The position numbers were made by a program, and so were the translations under genes. From JANPLG01 sp964609085 (GTDB lineage: Bacteria > Armatimonadota > SYMT01), in contig CAZSRZ010000069.1 of the NCBI GenBank assembly GCA_964609085.1, positions 1 through 28,215 on the forward strand: DNA of 28,215 bases, written 5' to 3'. The notes under the pieces were generated by a model that had not been told where the DNA came from, searched no databases, and saw nothing but the letters and a program-made list of their open reading frames with translations. Shown here one piece after another: positions 16,124 through 23,761 of the stretch. The first letter of the stretch is position 1. The number at the start of each line of letters is the position of its first letter.

Positions 16124-16213
16124 GGGCTCCCAAACGACTGCCGATCGATGTGACCCCGGACGGGCCTCACCCGCAGTAGGGTATCCCATTCTGGCGTCGC
16201 CTCGTGCGGTGCG

Positions 16214-16246
16214 ATCGTTTGGCGAACAAATCTTTGCGCAAACGAT
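16214..16246. promoter_or_regulatory. Inverted LacI-type operator half-sites in the divergent promoter region
   Basis: ATCGTTTG (16214-16221) and CAAACGAT (16239-16246) are perfect inverted repeats separated by 17 bases. GCGCAAACGATTG also resembles the CG-centred operators of LacI/PurR-type repressors. The right half-site touches the -35 of the plus-strand promoter, so binding would block it. The site lies between the phosphatase/GH95 operon and the 59-residue ORF and could control both. Confidence 0.6.
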
Positions 16247-16274
16247 TGACACGCGAAACTCGGCTCGATAAAAT
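16246..16274 (+). promoter_or_regulatory. Strong sigma-70 promoter driving the 59-residue ORF
   Basis: Perfect TTGACA (16246-16251), a 17-base spacer and TAAAAT (16269-16274, five of six). It is the best promoter in the window. Transcription would start near 16281 and run into the small gene at 16334. Confidence 0.8.
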
Positions 16275-16333
16275 GCAAACAGGAGTTCGCAGGCACTACG
16301 GGACAACAAGTCATCCGAACGGGAGAAAAGAGC

Positions 16334-16513
16334 ATGTCTGCTGCGCGCGTTTTCTGGCAGGTCCGAGAAGTGTTGATGGAATGGGGGTGGGTGCAGCCCC
16401 GTCAGTGCGAGTTGCGGAGGCGACCGAAGGGAGTGGTGCGACGGGCCCTCACGGACCGGCCCCATCGGCAGCGGCTCCGACGCACCTCACTGCGCCGATT
16501 GCTTGGTGCCTGA
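16334..16513 (+). CDS. Small arginine-rich protein, 59 residues
   Basis: ATG 16334 is preceded by GGGAGAAAAGAG (ribosome site with suitable spacing) and the frame ends at TGA 16511-16513. The product starts MSAARVFWQVREVLMEWGWV, then becomes very basic, with about one residue in four being Arg and clusters such as LRRRPKG and LRRTSLRRLLGA. It has no membrane segment or cysteine pair and I recognise no family. A strong promoter, an operator, a ribosome site and a strong terminator frame it exactly, which argues for a real transcription unit. A nucleic-acid-binding role is plausible from charge only. A small regulatory RNA in the same unit is the alternative. Confidence 0.6.
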   Translation: MSAARVFWQVREVLMEWGWVQPRQCELRRRPKGVVRRALTDRPHRQRLRRTSLRRLLGA

Positions 16514-16547
16514 GGCAACCGGGCCCCACCGACGGGTGGACGAAATC

Positions 16548-16584
16548 ACAAAGACCCCGACGGAGCTTCCGTCGGGGTCTTTGT
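16548..16584. terminator. Strong bidirectional intrinsic terminator
   Basis: A perfect 17-bp stem, 16548-16564 pairing with 16568-16584, around the loop GCT. The stem core is GACCCCGACGGA, and TTTGTTT on the plus strand gives the U-rich tail; the minus strand reads AAAC...TTTGTG. It ends both the 59-residue gene (plus) and the five-gene Hsp70/ParA/FHA operon (minus). Confidence 0.9.
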
Positions 16585-16604
16585 TTCCTCAATGTGGCCG
16601 GGGC

Positions 16605-17408
16605 CTACTCCGGGTGTCCGTGCAGCCCGAAGACGGCGCTCACGCCTTCCGGCACCGCCGCGACCGAAGGAGTTGCCGAGTTCTGATCCTGGCCCGGGTC
16701 GGCGGATGAGCCTCCGCCCGAACCCGCGGCTTCGGCGGCGGCGGCTTCGAGCAAGAAGGCGAAGTCCGCTTCGGCCGACGATATCTCCGTCGTGATGACC
16801 GGCACCGGAGCCGGAGGTGCCACCGCCACATCCGCCACAGGCAGAGCGTCTGCTGCCTCCGCCGTCTCAAGGCGGGTCGCAGCGGCACCGATCGGCTTGC
16901 TGTCGATCATCTCGGCTTCCCCGCGCACGACCACCCGCTCGTTCATTCGCCAGGCCGGCACACGGATCCGAAGCAGGTCGCCGCGTTGGCAGCGGCCGTC
17001 AATGGCGTAGCACTCGTCCATCTCCGGCTCGTAGCGCTGCACCGCGCCGCTGTACGTGTCCGGGGTCAGTCGAATACGATGTTCCAACTCGTAGCGCCAC
17101 ACCTGCAGGATCTGCTGGCACCGCTCAACGGTGGGGGGTTGCCGATCCGGCGTTGTGGCGTGGAGGAGCAGCCGCAGCGAAGCCTCGAGCTGGTTGAACG
17201 CATCCAGGACGGCGTCCTCGCGGATCTGCGCCTTGATACGGTCGGGCACATCGGCCACAGACGCATACCCGCCCTGCCAATTGTTGGCGAACAACGAGTC
17301 AGTTGGCAGTTCGTAGGTCTCTTGCTCGGCGGATTTGCCGAGGATCCCTCCGAAGAGTCGTTCCCACCAGGTGGGTTGTTGACCGGTGTAGTATTCGACC
17401 TGGCTCAT
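16605..17408 (-). CDS. Diverged GrpE-like protein, last gene of the Hsp70/ParA/FHA operon
   Basis: Encodes 267 residues. The N-terminus has a Trp-rich amphipathic stretch (TWWERLFGGILG, about 17-28). Residues about 65-170 follow the order of GrpE: an AVLDAFNQLEASLRLLL helix (compare the LLPVLDNLERAL helix), a long helix ending LQVWRYELEHRI, then RYEPEMDECYAI (compare FDPxxHEAV), GDLLRIRVPAW and RVVVRGEAEMI (compare the beta wing GYxLxxRVLRPAxVxV). This is pattern reading, not a confirmed homology, but its place directly after an Hsp70-like gene supports a nucleotide-exchange role. The C-terminal 90 residues are Ala/Pro-rich and disordered, which GrpE lacks. The ATG at 17408 has GGAG at 8-base spacing; a GTG at 17420 is less likely. 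Confidence 0.5.
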   Translation of the reverse strand: MSQVEYYTGQQPTWWERLFGGILGKSAEQETYELPTDSLFANNWQGGYASVADVPDRIKAQIREDAVLDAFNQLEASLRLLLHATTPDRQPPTVERCQQILQVWRYELEHRIRLTPDTYSGAVQRYEPEMDECYAIDGRCQRGDLLRIRVPAWRMNERVVVRGEAEMIDSKPIGAAATRLETAEAADALPVADVAVAPPAPVPVITTEISSAEADFAFLLEAAAAEAAGSGGGSSADPGQDQNSATPSVAAVPEGVSAVFGLHGHPE

Positions 17409-17458
17409 GTGCTTCTCCACGCGTTGCGGCGGGTCTGGAATAGATGGACCGCCGCTGC

Positions 17459-19117
17459 CTACGCTGCTGCGCTGTTCAGCTTCATCTTCTGCCGCTGGAC
17501 CTCGAGCGGCTTTCCTCGGAAGTAACGAGTAACCAACAACTCCGCGGTGATCAGTTCGTGCTCATCCACCTGACAGGCGACCAGCACCTCGAATTGATCG
17601 GGCGTCAGCCCACGGGCCCAGGGGAGCATCAGCGACATCGCCTTGCCGACCTGCTCCCAGAATCCACGTTCGAAACGGGCGACCCTCTCGGCGAGCGGTG
17701 AGCGGCGCTGGCCGGTGAAGAAGCGGATGCTCACTGTCGCCTCGCGGCTATCTGCTGCCAATTGCTCGACCCGGATCCGCAAGGGCGCACGGGTCTGGAA
17801 TGGGAGCTGTTGCCCTCGAGGCAGCAGGAGCACCGGTTCATCCCAGGTGGCTCCGCCGCTGTTCGTTCGCCCGGCGCTCACGCTTCCGGAAGGTATGGAG
17901 ACCCAGACCGCGTGGGCTGCCCGACGCACCGGGGCCAGCACACCACCGCTGTTGCTTCGCACCAGCGGCACGTAGGCGAGTCCCCGCGCCACACTCTGTT
18001 CCGGACAGCGGTGCCTCAGGATGGTCCGGTCCGCGGTGGAAAGATGGGGCATCACCCGACTCAGGGCCTCATCCACGAAGTACCACCGCGAATGACCTCC
18101 GGTCAGCACGAGATGGGTCACCTGTCGCGGCGCCAACCGGGCCTCTTCCAGGGCACCCCGCAGGAGCACCTCGAACTGCGCGATGTACTCACCGGCAAAC
18201 TCCTCGAATTCGGCCCGCGTCAGCTTCATCGGCCGGGCTTCCTCGTCGACCAGCCACAACGTCTCGTAGTCGGACGCGCCCTCGCGCAATCGGTTCGAAA
18301 ATGCCTCTTTGAAGCGCCGGACCTCGCGCAGCAGTGCCTGACGGTGGCGCGTTACGCTGGCCGGATCCCAGTCTCTGCAGAGATGGTCCAGCAGAAGTTG
18401 GTCAAGATCGCGGCCGCCGTAGGAGCGACGGCCATCACCCCACGCCGGGACGGTGCCGGCCGGGTCCACCGGGATCGAAACGGGACGCTGGTTCGACTGC
18501 ATCGCCAGTTGGAGAAATGCAAAATCCGTGGTGCCGCCGCCCATGTCCACCATCAGGACCCGGCTGCCTGGCTTCGGTTGAAACCCGTCCCTGTCGTCGC
18601 AGAGGTGGCTGTAGAGGGCAGCCATGCTCTCCTCTTCCAGCCGCACATTGGGGAATCCGGCCTCGACGGCCGCGCGCCGGGTCTCTTCCCGCTGGTCGGC
18701 GCTCCACTGTACGGGGTGCCCGATGATCGTCTCGACGTAGACGCCGCTGTCCTTGTTCTCAAGGGGGACGTATTCGGCGGTCCGCTTGCGCAAGAACGAA
18801 AGGAACTGCTTTGTCAGGAGGTAGGCTTCTCGGCCGGACTGGGCGTGGCCGAGCCGCAACTTGAAGCCAGAGCGAGTGAGCTCGGGGTAAAACGGTGCTT
18901 TCTCCTCGGCCACCTCCCCAAACACCGGCGGTTGCTCCCGGCCGTCGCCAAGAAACACGACCGTGGGAACCGTCTCCCTGTGATTGAAGGTGATGACGTC
19001 CGGGCGCTGCAGTGGGTCAGGATCCACATCTCCATTGCCGCGGTCGTAATAGCTGGCGTAGGTCACGCAGCTATTGCTGGTTCCGAAGTCGATTCCAATC
19101 GCGTAGATTGTTCTCAT
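17459..19117 (-). CDS. Hsp70-like (DnaK-type) ATPase
   Basis: A 552-residue cytoplasmic protein with an Hsp70/actin ATPase core: phosphate-1 GIDFGTSNSCV (about 8-18), EEESMAALYSH, phosphate-2 VDMGGGTTDFAFL (about 189-201), and the adenosine motif LVLTGGHSRW (about 338), followed by QSVARGLAYV. After the ATPase core (to about 390) comes a beta-rich C-terminus (about 400-552) with no similarity I can see to the DnaK lid and no C-terminal EEVD-like tail. It is therefore an Hsp70-family specialist rather than housekeeping DnaK. It is 50 bases upstream of the GrpE-like gene and 76 bases downstream of the soluble ParA gene, on the same strand. The ribosome site before ATG 19117 is weak. Confidence 0.88.
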   Translation of the reverse strand: MRTIYAIGIDFGTSNSCVTYASYYDRGNGDVDPDPLQRPDVITFNHRETVPTVVFLGDGREQPPVFGEVAEEKAPFYPELTRSGFKLRLGHAQSGREAYLLTKQFLSFLRKRTAEYVPLENKDSGVYVETIIGHPVQWSADQREETRRAAVEAGFPNVRLEEESMAALYSHLCDDRDGFQPKPGSRVLMVDMGGGTTDFAFLQLAMQSNQRPVSIPVDPAGTVPAWGDGRRSYGGRDLDQLLLDHLCRDWDPASVTRHRQALLREVRRFKEAFSNRLREGASDYETLWLVDEEARPMKLTRAEFEEFAGEYIAQFEVLLRGALEEARLAPRQVTHLVLTGGHSRWYFVDEALSRVMPHLSTADRTILRHRCPEQSVARGLAYVPLVRSNSGGVLAPVRRAAHAVWVSIPSGSVSAGRTNSGGATWDEPVLLLPRGQQLPFQTRAPLRIRVEQLAADSREATVSIRFFTGQRRSPLAERVARFERGFWEQVGKAMSLMLPWARGLTPDQFEVLVACQVDEHELITAELLVTRYFRGKPLEVQRQKMKLNSAAA

Positions 19118-19193
19118 GGGTGCACTGGTTTCGCCGTAGGCGGTAGTGGTCTATCGGCAGAAGCGGGTGCGGACTTGATAGCTGGTCGCGGAG

Positions 19194-20030
19194 CTACGCA
19201 ACGGCGTCGGGGGTGGCGGCCAGCAAGTGCTGACTGAGCTGGCGATAGGCCCATGCCGACGGGGAATCCGGGCGGAAGAGGACTGCGGGGCGATCCATCA
19301 TCACCCCCTCGCTGACGGTGCTGTCCTGCGGGATCGAGATCGGAAAGAGCGCCTGCCCGAGACTGCGCCGGATATGGGCTTCCAGTTGTGCCTGGCGTGG
19401 GTCGCCCAGGTCGACCATGGTCAGCAGTAAGCCCAGGAGACGGGCCCGGGCCCCGTCGGCGCGAGCATCGCGGAGTTGGCCGAGTATTCCGCCCAGGGTC
19501 CGGTACGCCAGGGGGTGGCACTGGAAGATCACCACCACCTCGTCCACCACCTGGCACAACCGACGGGTCATGTCCGCCACGGACGGTCGGGTGTCCACCA
19601 CTACGAAGTCGTATTCGCCCTCCACCCGCTGATTCAGGATGGAGAGGCACCGATGCAGCAGGTTCAGGTCGATGGGGCGCCCGTCTTCCGCGTAAGGGAG
19701 CAGGTCGAGGTTGGTGGTGACCTCGGGGATGATGAGGTCCCCCAGATCCCACTGCTCTATGCCGAAGAGGCCCGGATGCCCCGGGGCGACGGTGACGCCG
19801 AAGCACGCCGCCACACTGCCGATGGGATCGGTATCCACGATCAGCACCCGGAAGCCGGCCTGACCAAGGCAGGCGGCCACATTGACGGCCGATGCGGTCT
19901 TGCCGACGCCGCCTTTCTGGCTGGCAAACATCAGACGCCGGGTGCGAACTGCGCCCTCCGCCGGAGGATTGTCCGGTGGCGCGACGGCGCTGCCAGTGCG
20001 CGTGGAGGCTGTGGTCACTGCGTTGCTCAT
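19194..20030 (-). CDS. ParA/MinD-family ATPase, soluble
   Basis: Encodes 278 residues. A disordered N-terminal tail of about 30 residues precedes the deviant Walker A motif KGGVGKTASA (39-48) with the signature first lysine of ParA/MinD proteins, Walker A-prime VLIVDTDP, and Walker B-like DFVVVDTRP. ParA ATPases dimerise on ATP and position plasmids, chromosomes, chemoreceptor arrays or other cargo. No ParB partner or centromere-like repeat is nearby, so this is not a standard partition locus. It has no C-terminal amphipathic membrane helix of the MinD type that I can see. The ATG at 20030 follows AGAGGAA. Confidence 0.87.
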   Translation of the reverse strand: MSNAVTTASTRTGSAVAPPDNPPAEGAVRTRRLMFASQKGGVGKTASAVNVAACLGQAGFRVLIVDTDPIGSVAACFGVTVAPGHPGLFGIEQWDLGDLIIPEVTTNLDLLPYAEDGRPIDLNLLHRCLSILNQRVEGEYDFVVVDTRPSVADMTRRLCQVVDEVVVIFQCHPLAYRTLGGILGQLRDARADGARARLLGLLLTMVDLGDPRQAQLEAHIRRSLGQALFPISIPQDSTVSEGVMMDRPAVLFRPDSPSAWAYRQLSQHLLAATPDAVA

Positions 20031-20110
20031 TCTCGTTGTTCCTCTTTGGCCCCTACCCGTGGGGCCGGGTGGGGCGAGGTGACGCTCACGCGCCTTTGTT
20101 GTCTAATTCC

Positions 20111-21031
20111 TCAGCGGGTCACCGTTTTGACCGTACTGCCAGGTTTGCTCCCCCTGTGACCACCGGCGCTGGGTTTCAGGAACAGCCCGACGCTCAGCAG
20201 CAAGATGAGGAGCACGGCTGCCGCGACCACCCAGCGGACAGGGGATTGCCCGACCGCGCCGACGGCGACGGGCGCAGAGACGTTGATTGCGGACTCCGGC
20301 TGGGCTGGCCGACCTCCTCGACTGGGCGGTGCCCAGAACGAGGCTCCCGTGGCCTCGGACGAGAGACCCAGCAGTTTGACGAGCGTGTCCGCCGCGGCCT
20401 GGTAGGTCTTCCGAGTCGCTTCCGTAGGTTCCGTACGTCGCTCTGCCTTCTGCTCCGCACGATGGGCCAGGCCAGGGTCGTGCGGGATGGCGCCACTGGG
20501 CAGGATGTCGGAGCGCCGCGATCTGAGCTCCATCATGAGCGTCCGCTGGTTCGCGTCGGTCTCGTCGAACATCGTCGGCAGCACACCCGCGCACCGGATC
20601 TCTTCATTCAGCCGCCGGATAGAGTCCAGCGCATTGTCCGCCGCGTCGAGTGTCTTCAGGCTCACCGGCTCTACCGGGATGACCATGAGGGCGTGGGATG
20701 AGAGTTGGATCCAACCCCGGGCGAGGGGATCGTCGAGGGACGGCGTATCCACCACCGCGACATCGAACAACCCCTTCAGCTCCTCGGCCTTGTTCGGCAG
20801 CTCACGCAGCGGAATCCCCGTGCTGCAGAGATATCGGAGTTTGGGATTGCGCGTCTGCTGCACCACTGTGCTGGGCTGTTCGATCCCGAGCAGCATGCTT
20901 GCGCCCCGCTGCCGGTCCGCGTCGACGAGCACCACGCGCAGCCCGCGTCGGGCGAACTCCTCGGCCAGCATCACAGCCGAACTGGTCTTCCCGGCGCCGC
21001 CCTTGTGGCTGATGATCGATAACGTCTTCAT
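20111..21031 (-). CDS. ParA/MinD-family ATPase with a C-terminal transmembrane anchor
   Basis: Encodes 306 residues. The deviant Walker A is KGGAGKTSSA (10-19), at the very N-terminus, followed by VVLVDADRQRG and the Walker B-like VAVVDTPS. After the ATPase domain (to about 215) comes a linker rich in Pro, Ser and Gly, then a hydrophobic helix WVVAAAVLLILLLSVGLFL (about 266-285) and a short basic tail. The helix would anchor the ATPase on the inner face of the membrane, which is rare in this family. The start has a strong GAGGAG ribosome site. It is 35 bases after the FHA gene and 80 bases before the soluble ParA, so the two ATPases are likely functional partners. Confidence 0.87.
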   Translation of the reverse strand: MKTLSIISHKGGAGKTSSAVMLAEEFARRGLRVVLVDADRQRGASMLLGIEQPSTVVQQTRNPKLRYLCSTGIPLRELPNKAEELKGLFDVAVVDTPSLDDPLARGWIQLSSHALMVIPVEPVSLKTLDAADNALDSIRRLNEEIRCAGVLPTMFDETDANQRTLMMELRSRRSDILPSGAIPHDPGLAHRAEQKAERRTEPTEATRKTYQAAADTLVKLLGLSSEATGASFWAPPSRGGRPAQPESAINVSAPVAVGAVGQSPVRWVVAAAVLLILLLSVGLFLKPSAGGHRGSKPGSTVKTVTR

Positions 21032-21066
21032 TCTCGTCTCCTCAAAACGTCTTGCACGCCACAGAC

Positions 21067-21936
21067 TCAGTCGTTCTGTCCAGGGTGCGCCTCACGGCGG
21101 ACTGTGGAGCGACTCCGGGCATGCACAAACAGGCTGCGAGTCTCCTGGCCCCGGCGTCGGGCCTCGAGGCTGATGGGGGTCTGCACCAGGCCGGCGATCT
21201 CGCCGTACTCCAGGGCCACGTCCAGCAGGTCGAGCGGCTCGCCGCTCCCTGCCTGCTCCCGTCCGCCTCCCTTGGCAACCGAGAGGATCTCCATCAGGTA
21301 GCGGTCCTCCGGGAAGACCTGGCCGTCACCGATTGCCTTCACGCGCATCAAGCACCGCTCGCCGAGCTGGATCATGTCCCCGGACTGCAGCACAACCTCA
21401 TCGTCGGGCGTCAACCACTTGCCGTTGTGGCTGGTCCCGTTCATGCTGCCGAGGTCGCGGAGGAGGTACTCACCCTCGCTCCACCAGATCTGCGCGTGCC
21501 GGCGGGAGACGGCGTCGTCGGGGTGCAAGTCGACGTGCGGCCAGATGTTTCCGTCGGGATCGCGGCGGCCGATCAGGGCGTGATGGGTAATGACCCGGGT
21601 GACGGTCGAGCCTTCGGTGTGGATCTCAAGCGTCAACGGCGCATCGGGGCCGGGGGCACGCCGCCGTGTGGCCGCGGCCCACTCTTCCCATGCGGGATCC
21701 TGGTTCACGCGTTGAGGCTCGACGGGCGCGGCGCCGGAGTCCTTCCTGGGGGAGTTCCCGCGGGAGCGGACGCTGGCCATCTCGGCCTCGTCGAAGTCAG
21801 GGCGATCGCGCAGGAAGTCCCAATCGTCCCCGCCCGCCAACGGTGCCGTTGCGTCGAGCTTCTGGTCGGTGAATGCAGTTCCGGCGGCCGGTTCGCCGGC
21901 CGTGGACCGCCGCTTCCAGAAATCCCAGCTCCACAT
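21067..21936 (-). CDS. FHA-domain protein, first gene of the Hsp70/ParA operon
   Basis: Encodes 289 residues. The N-terminal ~95 residues are disordered, with acidic and tryptophan-containing segments (it opens MWSWDFWKRR). An FHA domain follows at about 100-195, with the conserved GR pair, SRRHAQ and LGSMNGT loops that read phosphothreonine. The C-terminal ~90 residues are mostly helical and have no recognised domain. No Ser/Thr kinase is in the window, so the phosphorylated partner is encoded elsewhere or is one of the operon proteins. Longer frames extend to 22197, but they run antisense into the DUF1080 leader and lack family features, so I chose ATG 21936; its ribosome site is only moderate. 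Confidence 0.82.
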   Translation of the reverse strand: MWSWDFWKRRSTAGEPAAGTAFTDQKLDATAPLAGGDDWDFLRDRPDFDEAEMASVRSRGNSPRKDSGAAPVEPQRVNQDPAWEEWAAATRRRAPGPDAPLTLEIHTEGSTVTRVITHHALIGRRDPDGNIWPHVDLHPDDAVSRRHAQIWWSEGEYLLRDLGSMNGTSHNGKWLTPDDEVVLQSGDMIQLGERCLMRVKAIGDGQVFPEDRYLMEILSVAKGGGREQAGSGEPLDLLDVALEYGEIAGLVQTPISLEARRRGQETRSLFVHARSRSTVRREAHPGQND

Positions 21937-22212
21937 GGTCGGGGTGGCTACCTCAAGGAGTGGACGCGCCCGGCGTCCGTCGAACCGACCCTCCCATATT
22001 GGCGGACTGCCCGTTTCGCTGTAGGCCGGCTTCCCTACGGTCGGCAGCGTCGGCCGGCTCTTTCCTGAAACCGCATCATCCAGACGGTGTAAATCCTGAG
22101 TATGCTCTCGGGGGGAAAAGGGCGGTCGATGGAGAACATTTGCAGTGCTCCCAGTCCTGAGCGACGATGGCGTCGGCAGGCCCAGACCCCTTCGCAACGG
22201 ACGATCTCATCC
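21937..22212. other. Divergent intergenic region between the FHA operon and the DUF1080 gene
   Basis: Contains the promoters of both units, but I see no clear consensus. CTGAAA-N17-TGTAAA near 22066-22094 on the plus strand is a weak candidate for the DUF1080 gene. Both neighbouring genes have possible longer starts reaching into this region; neither is supported by domain or signal-peptide position. Confidence 0.35.
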
Positions 22213-23400
22213 ATGAAGCTCCTCACCATCCTCGCTTTCGCTGCCGCACTCTGTGTTTTCGGGAGCTCCCGATCGACCGCGTCCCCCCCGGCAACCACCA
22301 ACGCCCTCACGCCCGCCGAGGTGGCCGAAGGCTGGATCCTGCTGTGGGATGGGGAGAGCACGTTTGGCTGGGCTGCTCGGGGAGAGGCCCGCTGGGCTAT
22401 GCACGGCGACACCCTCTCCCCGATCCAGGGCTCGGGCCGGGGCGTGTTGTGCACCACCACGGCGTTCTCTGACTTCGCCCTGAAAGCCGATTTCTACGTG
22501 GACGAGATCGCCAACAGCGGCGTTTTCGTCCGGGTGCCGGAGCGAGGCGAGGTCACGTCCACCAACGCGTACGAGGTGAACATCTTCGACCGCCACGAGC
22601 GCTGGCCGACCGGCAGTGTCAATGACGTTCAGCGGACGATGGTCGATCGACCCCAGACCGCCGGCCGCTGGAACCGAATGGAGATCATCGCCCGGGGAGG
22701 CAGCCTGCGGGTCTACGTGAACGGTGAGCGCGTGACACAGGCCTCGGACGGGGGACATCTGCGTGGCGTCGTGGGTCTGCAATACAACGGTGAGGGCGAG
22801 ATCCGCTTTCGCAACCTCAAGCTGCGCCCTCTGGGGCTCAAGTCAATCTTCAACGGCAAGGATCTAGCCGGCTGGCAGGTGATCCCGGGCCGGAAGAGTG
22901 TCTTCTCCGTCACCAAGCAGGGCTGGCTGAACGTAAAGGACGGCAACGGGGATCTGCAGACAACGCGGACTTTCGGCGACTTTGTCTTCCAGCTCGACAT
23001 CATCTCCAACGGCACCTTCCTGAACAGCGGCGTCTTCTTCCGTGGGGACGCGGGCCAGTTCTGGTCCGGCTATGAAAGCCAGATACGGAACCAGTGGGAA
23101 GGCAACGACCGCACCCGACCGGTCGACTTCGGCACCGGGGGCATCTACAACCAGCAGCCGACTCGCCGGGTGGTGCCAAACGACCGCGAGTGGTTCACCA
23201 AGACGATCGTCGCTCACGGCCGCCATATGGCCGTGTGGATCAACGGTATCCAGGTGAGTGACTTCACTGATATGCGCCCAGCGAACACCAATGCCAGACA
23301 GGGGTACCGGGAGAAGGCGGGGATCCTCAGCATCCAGGGTCATGACCCAACCACCGACCTGAGCTTCCGCAACTTGCGGGCGGGGGAGATGCGTCGCTAG
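22213..23400 (+). CDS. Secreted protein with two DUF1080 (3-keto-disaccharide hydrolase) domains
   Basis: Encodes 395 residues with a signal peptide (MKLLTILAFAAALCVF, cleavage near Ala-Ser about residue 24). Two DUF1080 jelly-roll domains follow, about 30-205 and 210-393. Both have the family landmarks: a W-x-L entry (WILLWDGEST; LKSIFNGKDLAGWQV), NSGVFVR / NSGVFFRGD, the YEVNIFD / YESQIRNQ strand, and a C-terminal RFRNLKLR / SFRNLRAG strand. DUF1080 proteins are concanavalin-like and act on or bind oxidised disaccharides and glycans outside the cytoplasm. Tandem duplication in one chain is less common than a single domain. ATG 22213 was chosen because it begins the signal peptide; in-frame starts upstream to 22102 are rejected. 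The gene is convergent with clpS. Confidence 0.85.
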   Translation: MKLLTILAFAAALCVFGSSRSTASPPATTNALTPAEVAEGWILLWDGESTFGWAARGEARWAMHGDTLSPIQGSGRGVLCTTTAFSDFALKADFYVDEIANSGVFVRVPERGEVTSTNAYEVNIFDRHERWPTGSVNDVQRTMVDRPQTAGRWNRMEIIARGGSLRVYVNGERVTQASDGGHLRGVVGLQYNGEGEIRFRNLKLRPLGLKSIFNGKDLAGWQVIPGRKSVFSVTKQGWLNVKDGNGDLQTTRTFGDFVFQLDIISNGTFLNSGVFFRGDAGQFWSGYESQIRNQWEGNDRTRPVDFGTGGIYNQQPTRRVVPNDREWFTKTIVAHGRHMAVWINGIQVSDFTDMRPANTNARQGYREKAGILSIQGHDPTTDLSFRNLRAGEMRR

Positions 23401-23428
23401 CCCCGGGCTGGTCGATCGGTGTCGAGGG

Positions 23429-23761
23429 TCAGAGTGAGCGTACTCCGACCTCGATACCGATCCGGCGGATGATGGCGGCGACCCGCTCGCACTCCGGCTG
23501 GTCGCCGTGATGCACCACGGAGCGGCCAAGGTGGTGGACCTCCCAGGTCTCCAGGCTCGCCTCCTCCATGGTGCAGCCGGTGGCCTCAATCAAGATGTCG
23601 ATCACCTCGGCGAAGGTGTTGGCGTCGTTGTCGAAAACAATGACGATCCACTCTTCGGCGCGCACGTCGTGCTCGGAGACGATCGTCGGCTCCGCGACCG
23701 TTTCGGTGCTCTGCATGGGGACGCCGACGGCGGGGCGCCGTCGAGGGGCGGGGATTCTCAT
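23429..23761 (-). CDS. clpS: ClpS-like adaptor of the Clp protease
   Basis: Encodes 110 residues. After a ~35-residue flexible tail comes the ClpS core: VFDNDANTFAEVIDIL (the Asn-Asp that binds the N-terminal amino group of N-degrons), ATGCTMEEAS, WEVHHLGRSVVHHG (the VHxxG strand with the conserved His), and ERVAAIIRRIG. ClpS hands N-end-rule substrates to ClpA or ClpC. Some positions differ from the usual sequence (DxDYTPM is here DNDANTF), so it may have altered specificity. No clpA or clpP is nearby. The ATG overlaps the stop of the PilZ-like gene (ATGA), so it is the last gene of an overlapping operon; a GTG at 23779 is in frame but less likely. Confidence 0.8.
   Translation of the reverse strand: MRIPAPRRRPAVGVPMQSTETVAEPTIVSEHDVRAEEWIVIVFDNDANTFAEVIDILIEATGCTMEEASLETWEVHHLGRSVVHHGDQPECERVAAIIRRIGIEVGVRSL

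Noticed and set aside
16124..16465. N-terminal extension of the HAD phosphatase
   Set aside because: HAD motif I would be displaced by over 100 residues and the extension runs through the opposing promoter and small gene.
17762..19237. A 491-codon open frame on the plus strand
   Set aside because: Antisense to the Hsp70-like gene, whose ATPase motifs are unmistakable; the plus-strand product has no recognisable fold.
19194..21031. Plasmid or chromosome partition locus (parAB)
   Set aside because: No ParB-like gene and no centromere-like repeats accompany the two ParA ATPases.
21937..22197. N-terminal extension of the FHA protein
   Set aside because: The extra residues are low-complexity, lie in the divergent promoter region, and the ATG at 21936 begins a natural N-terminus.
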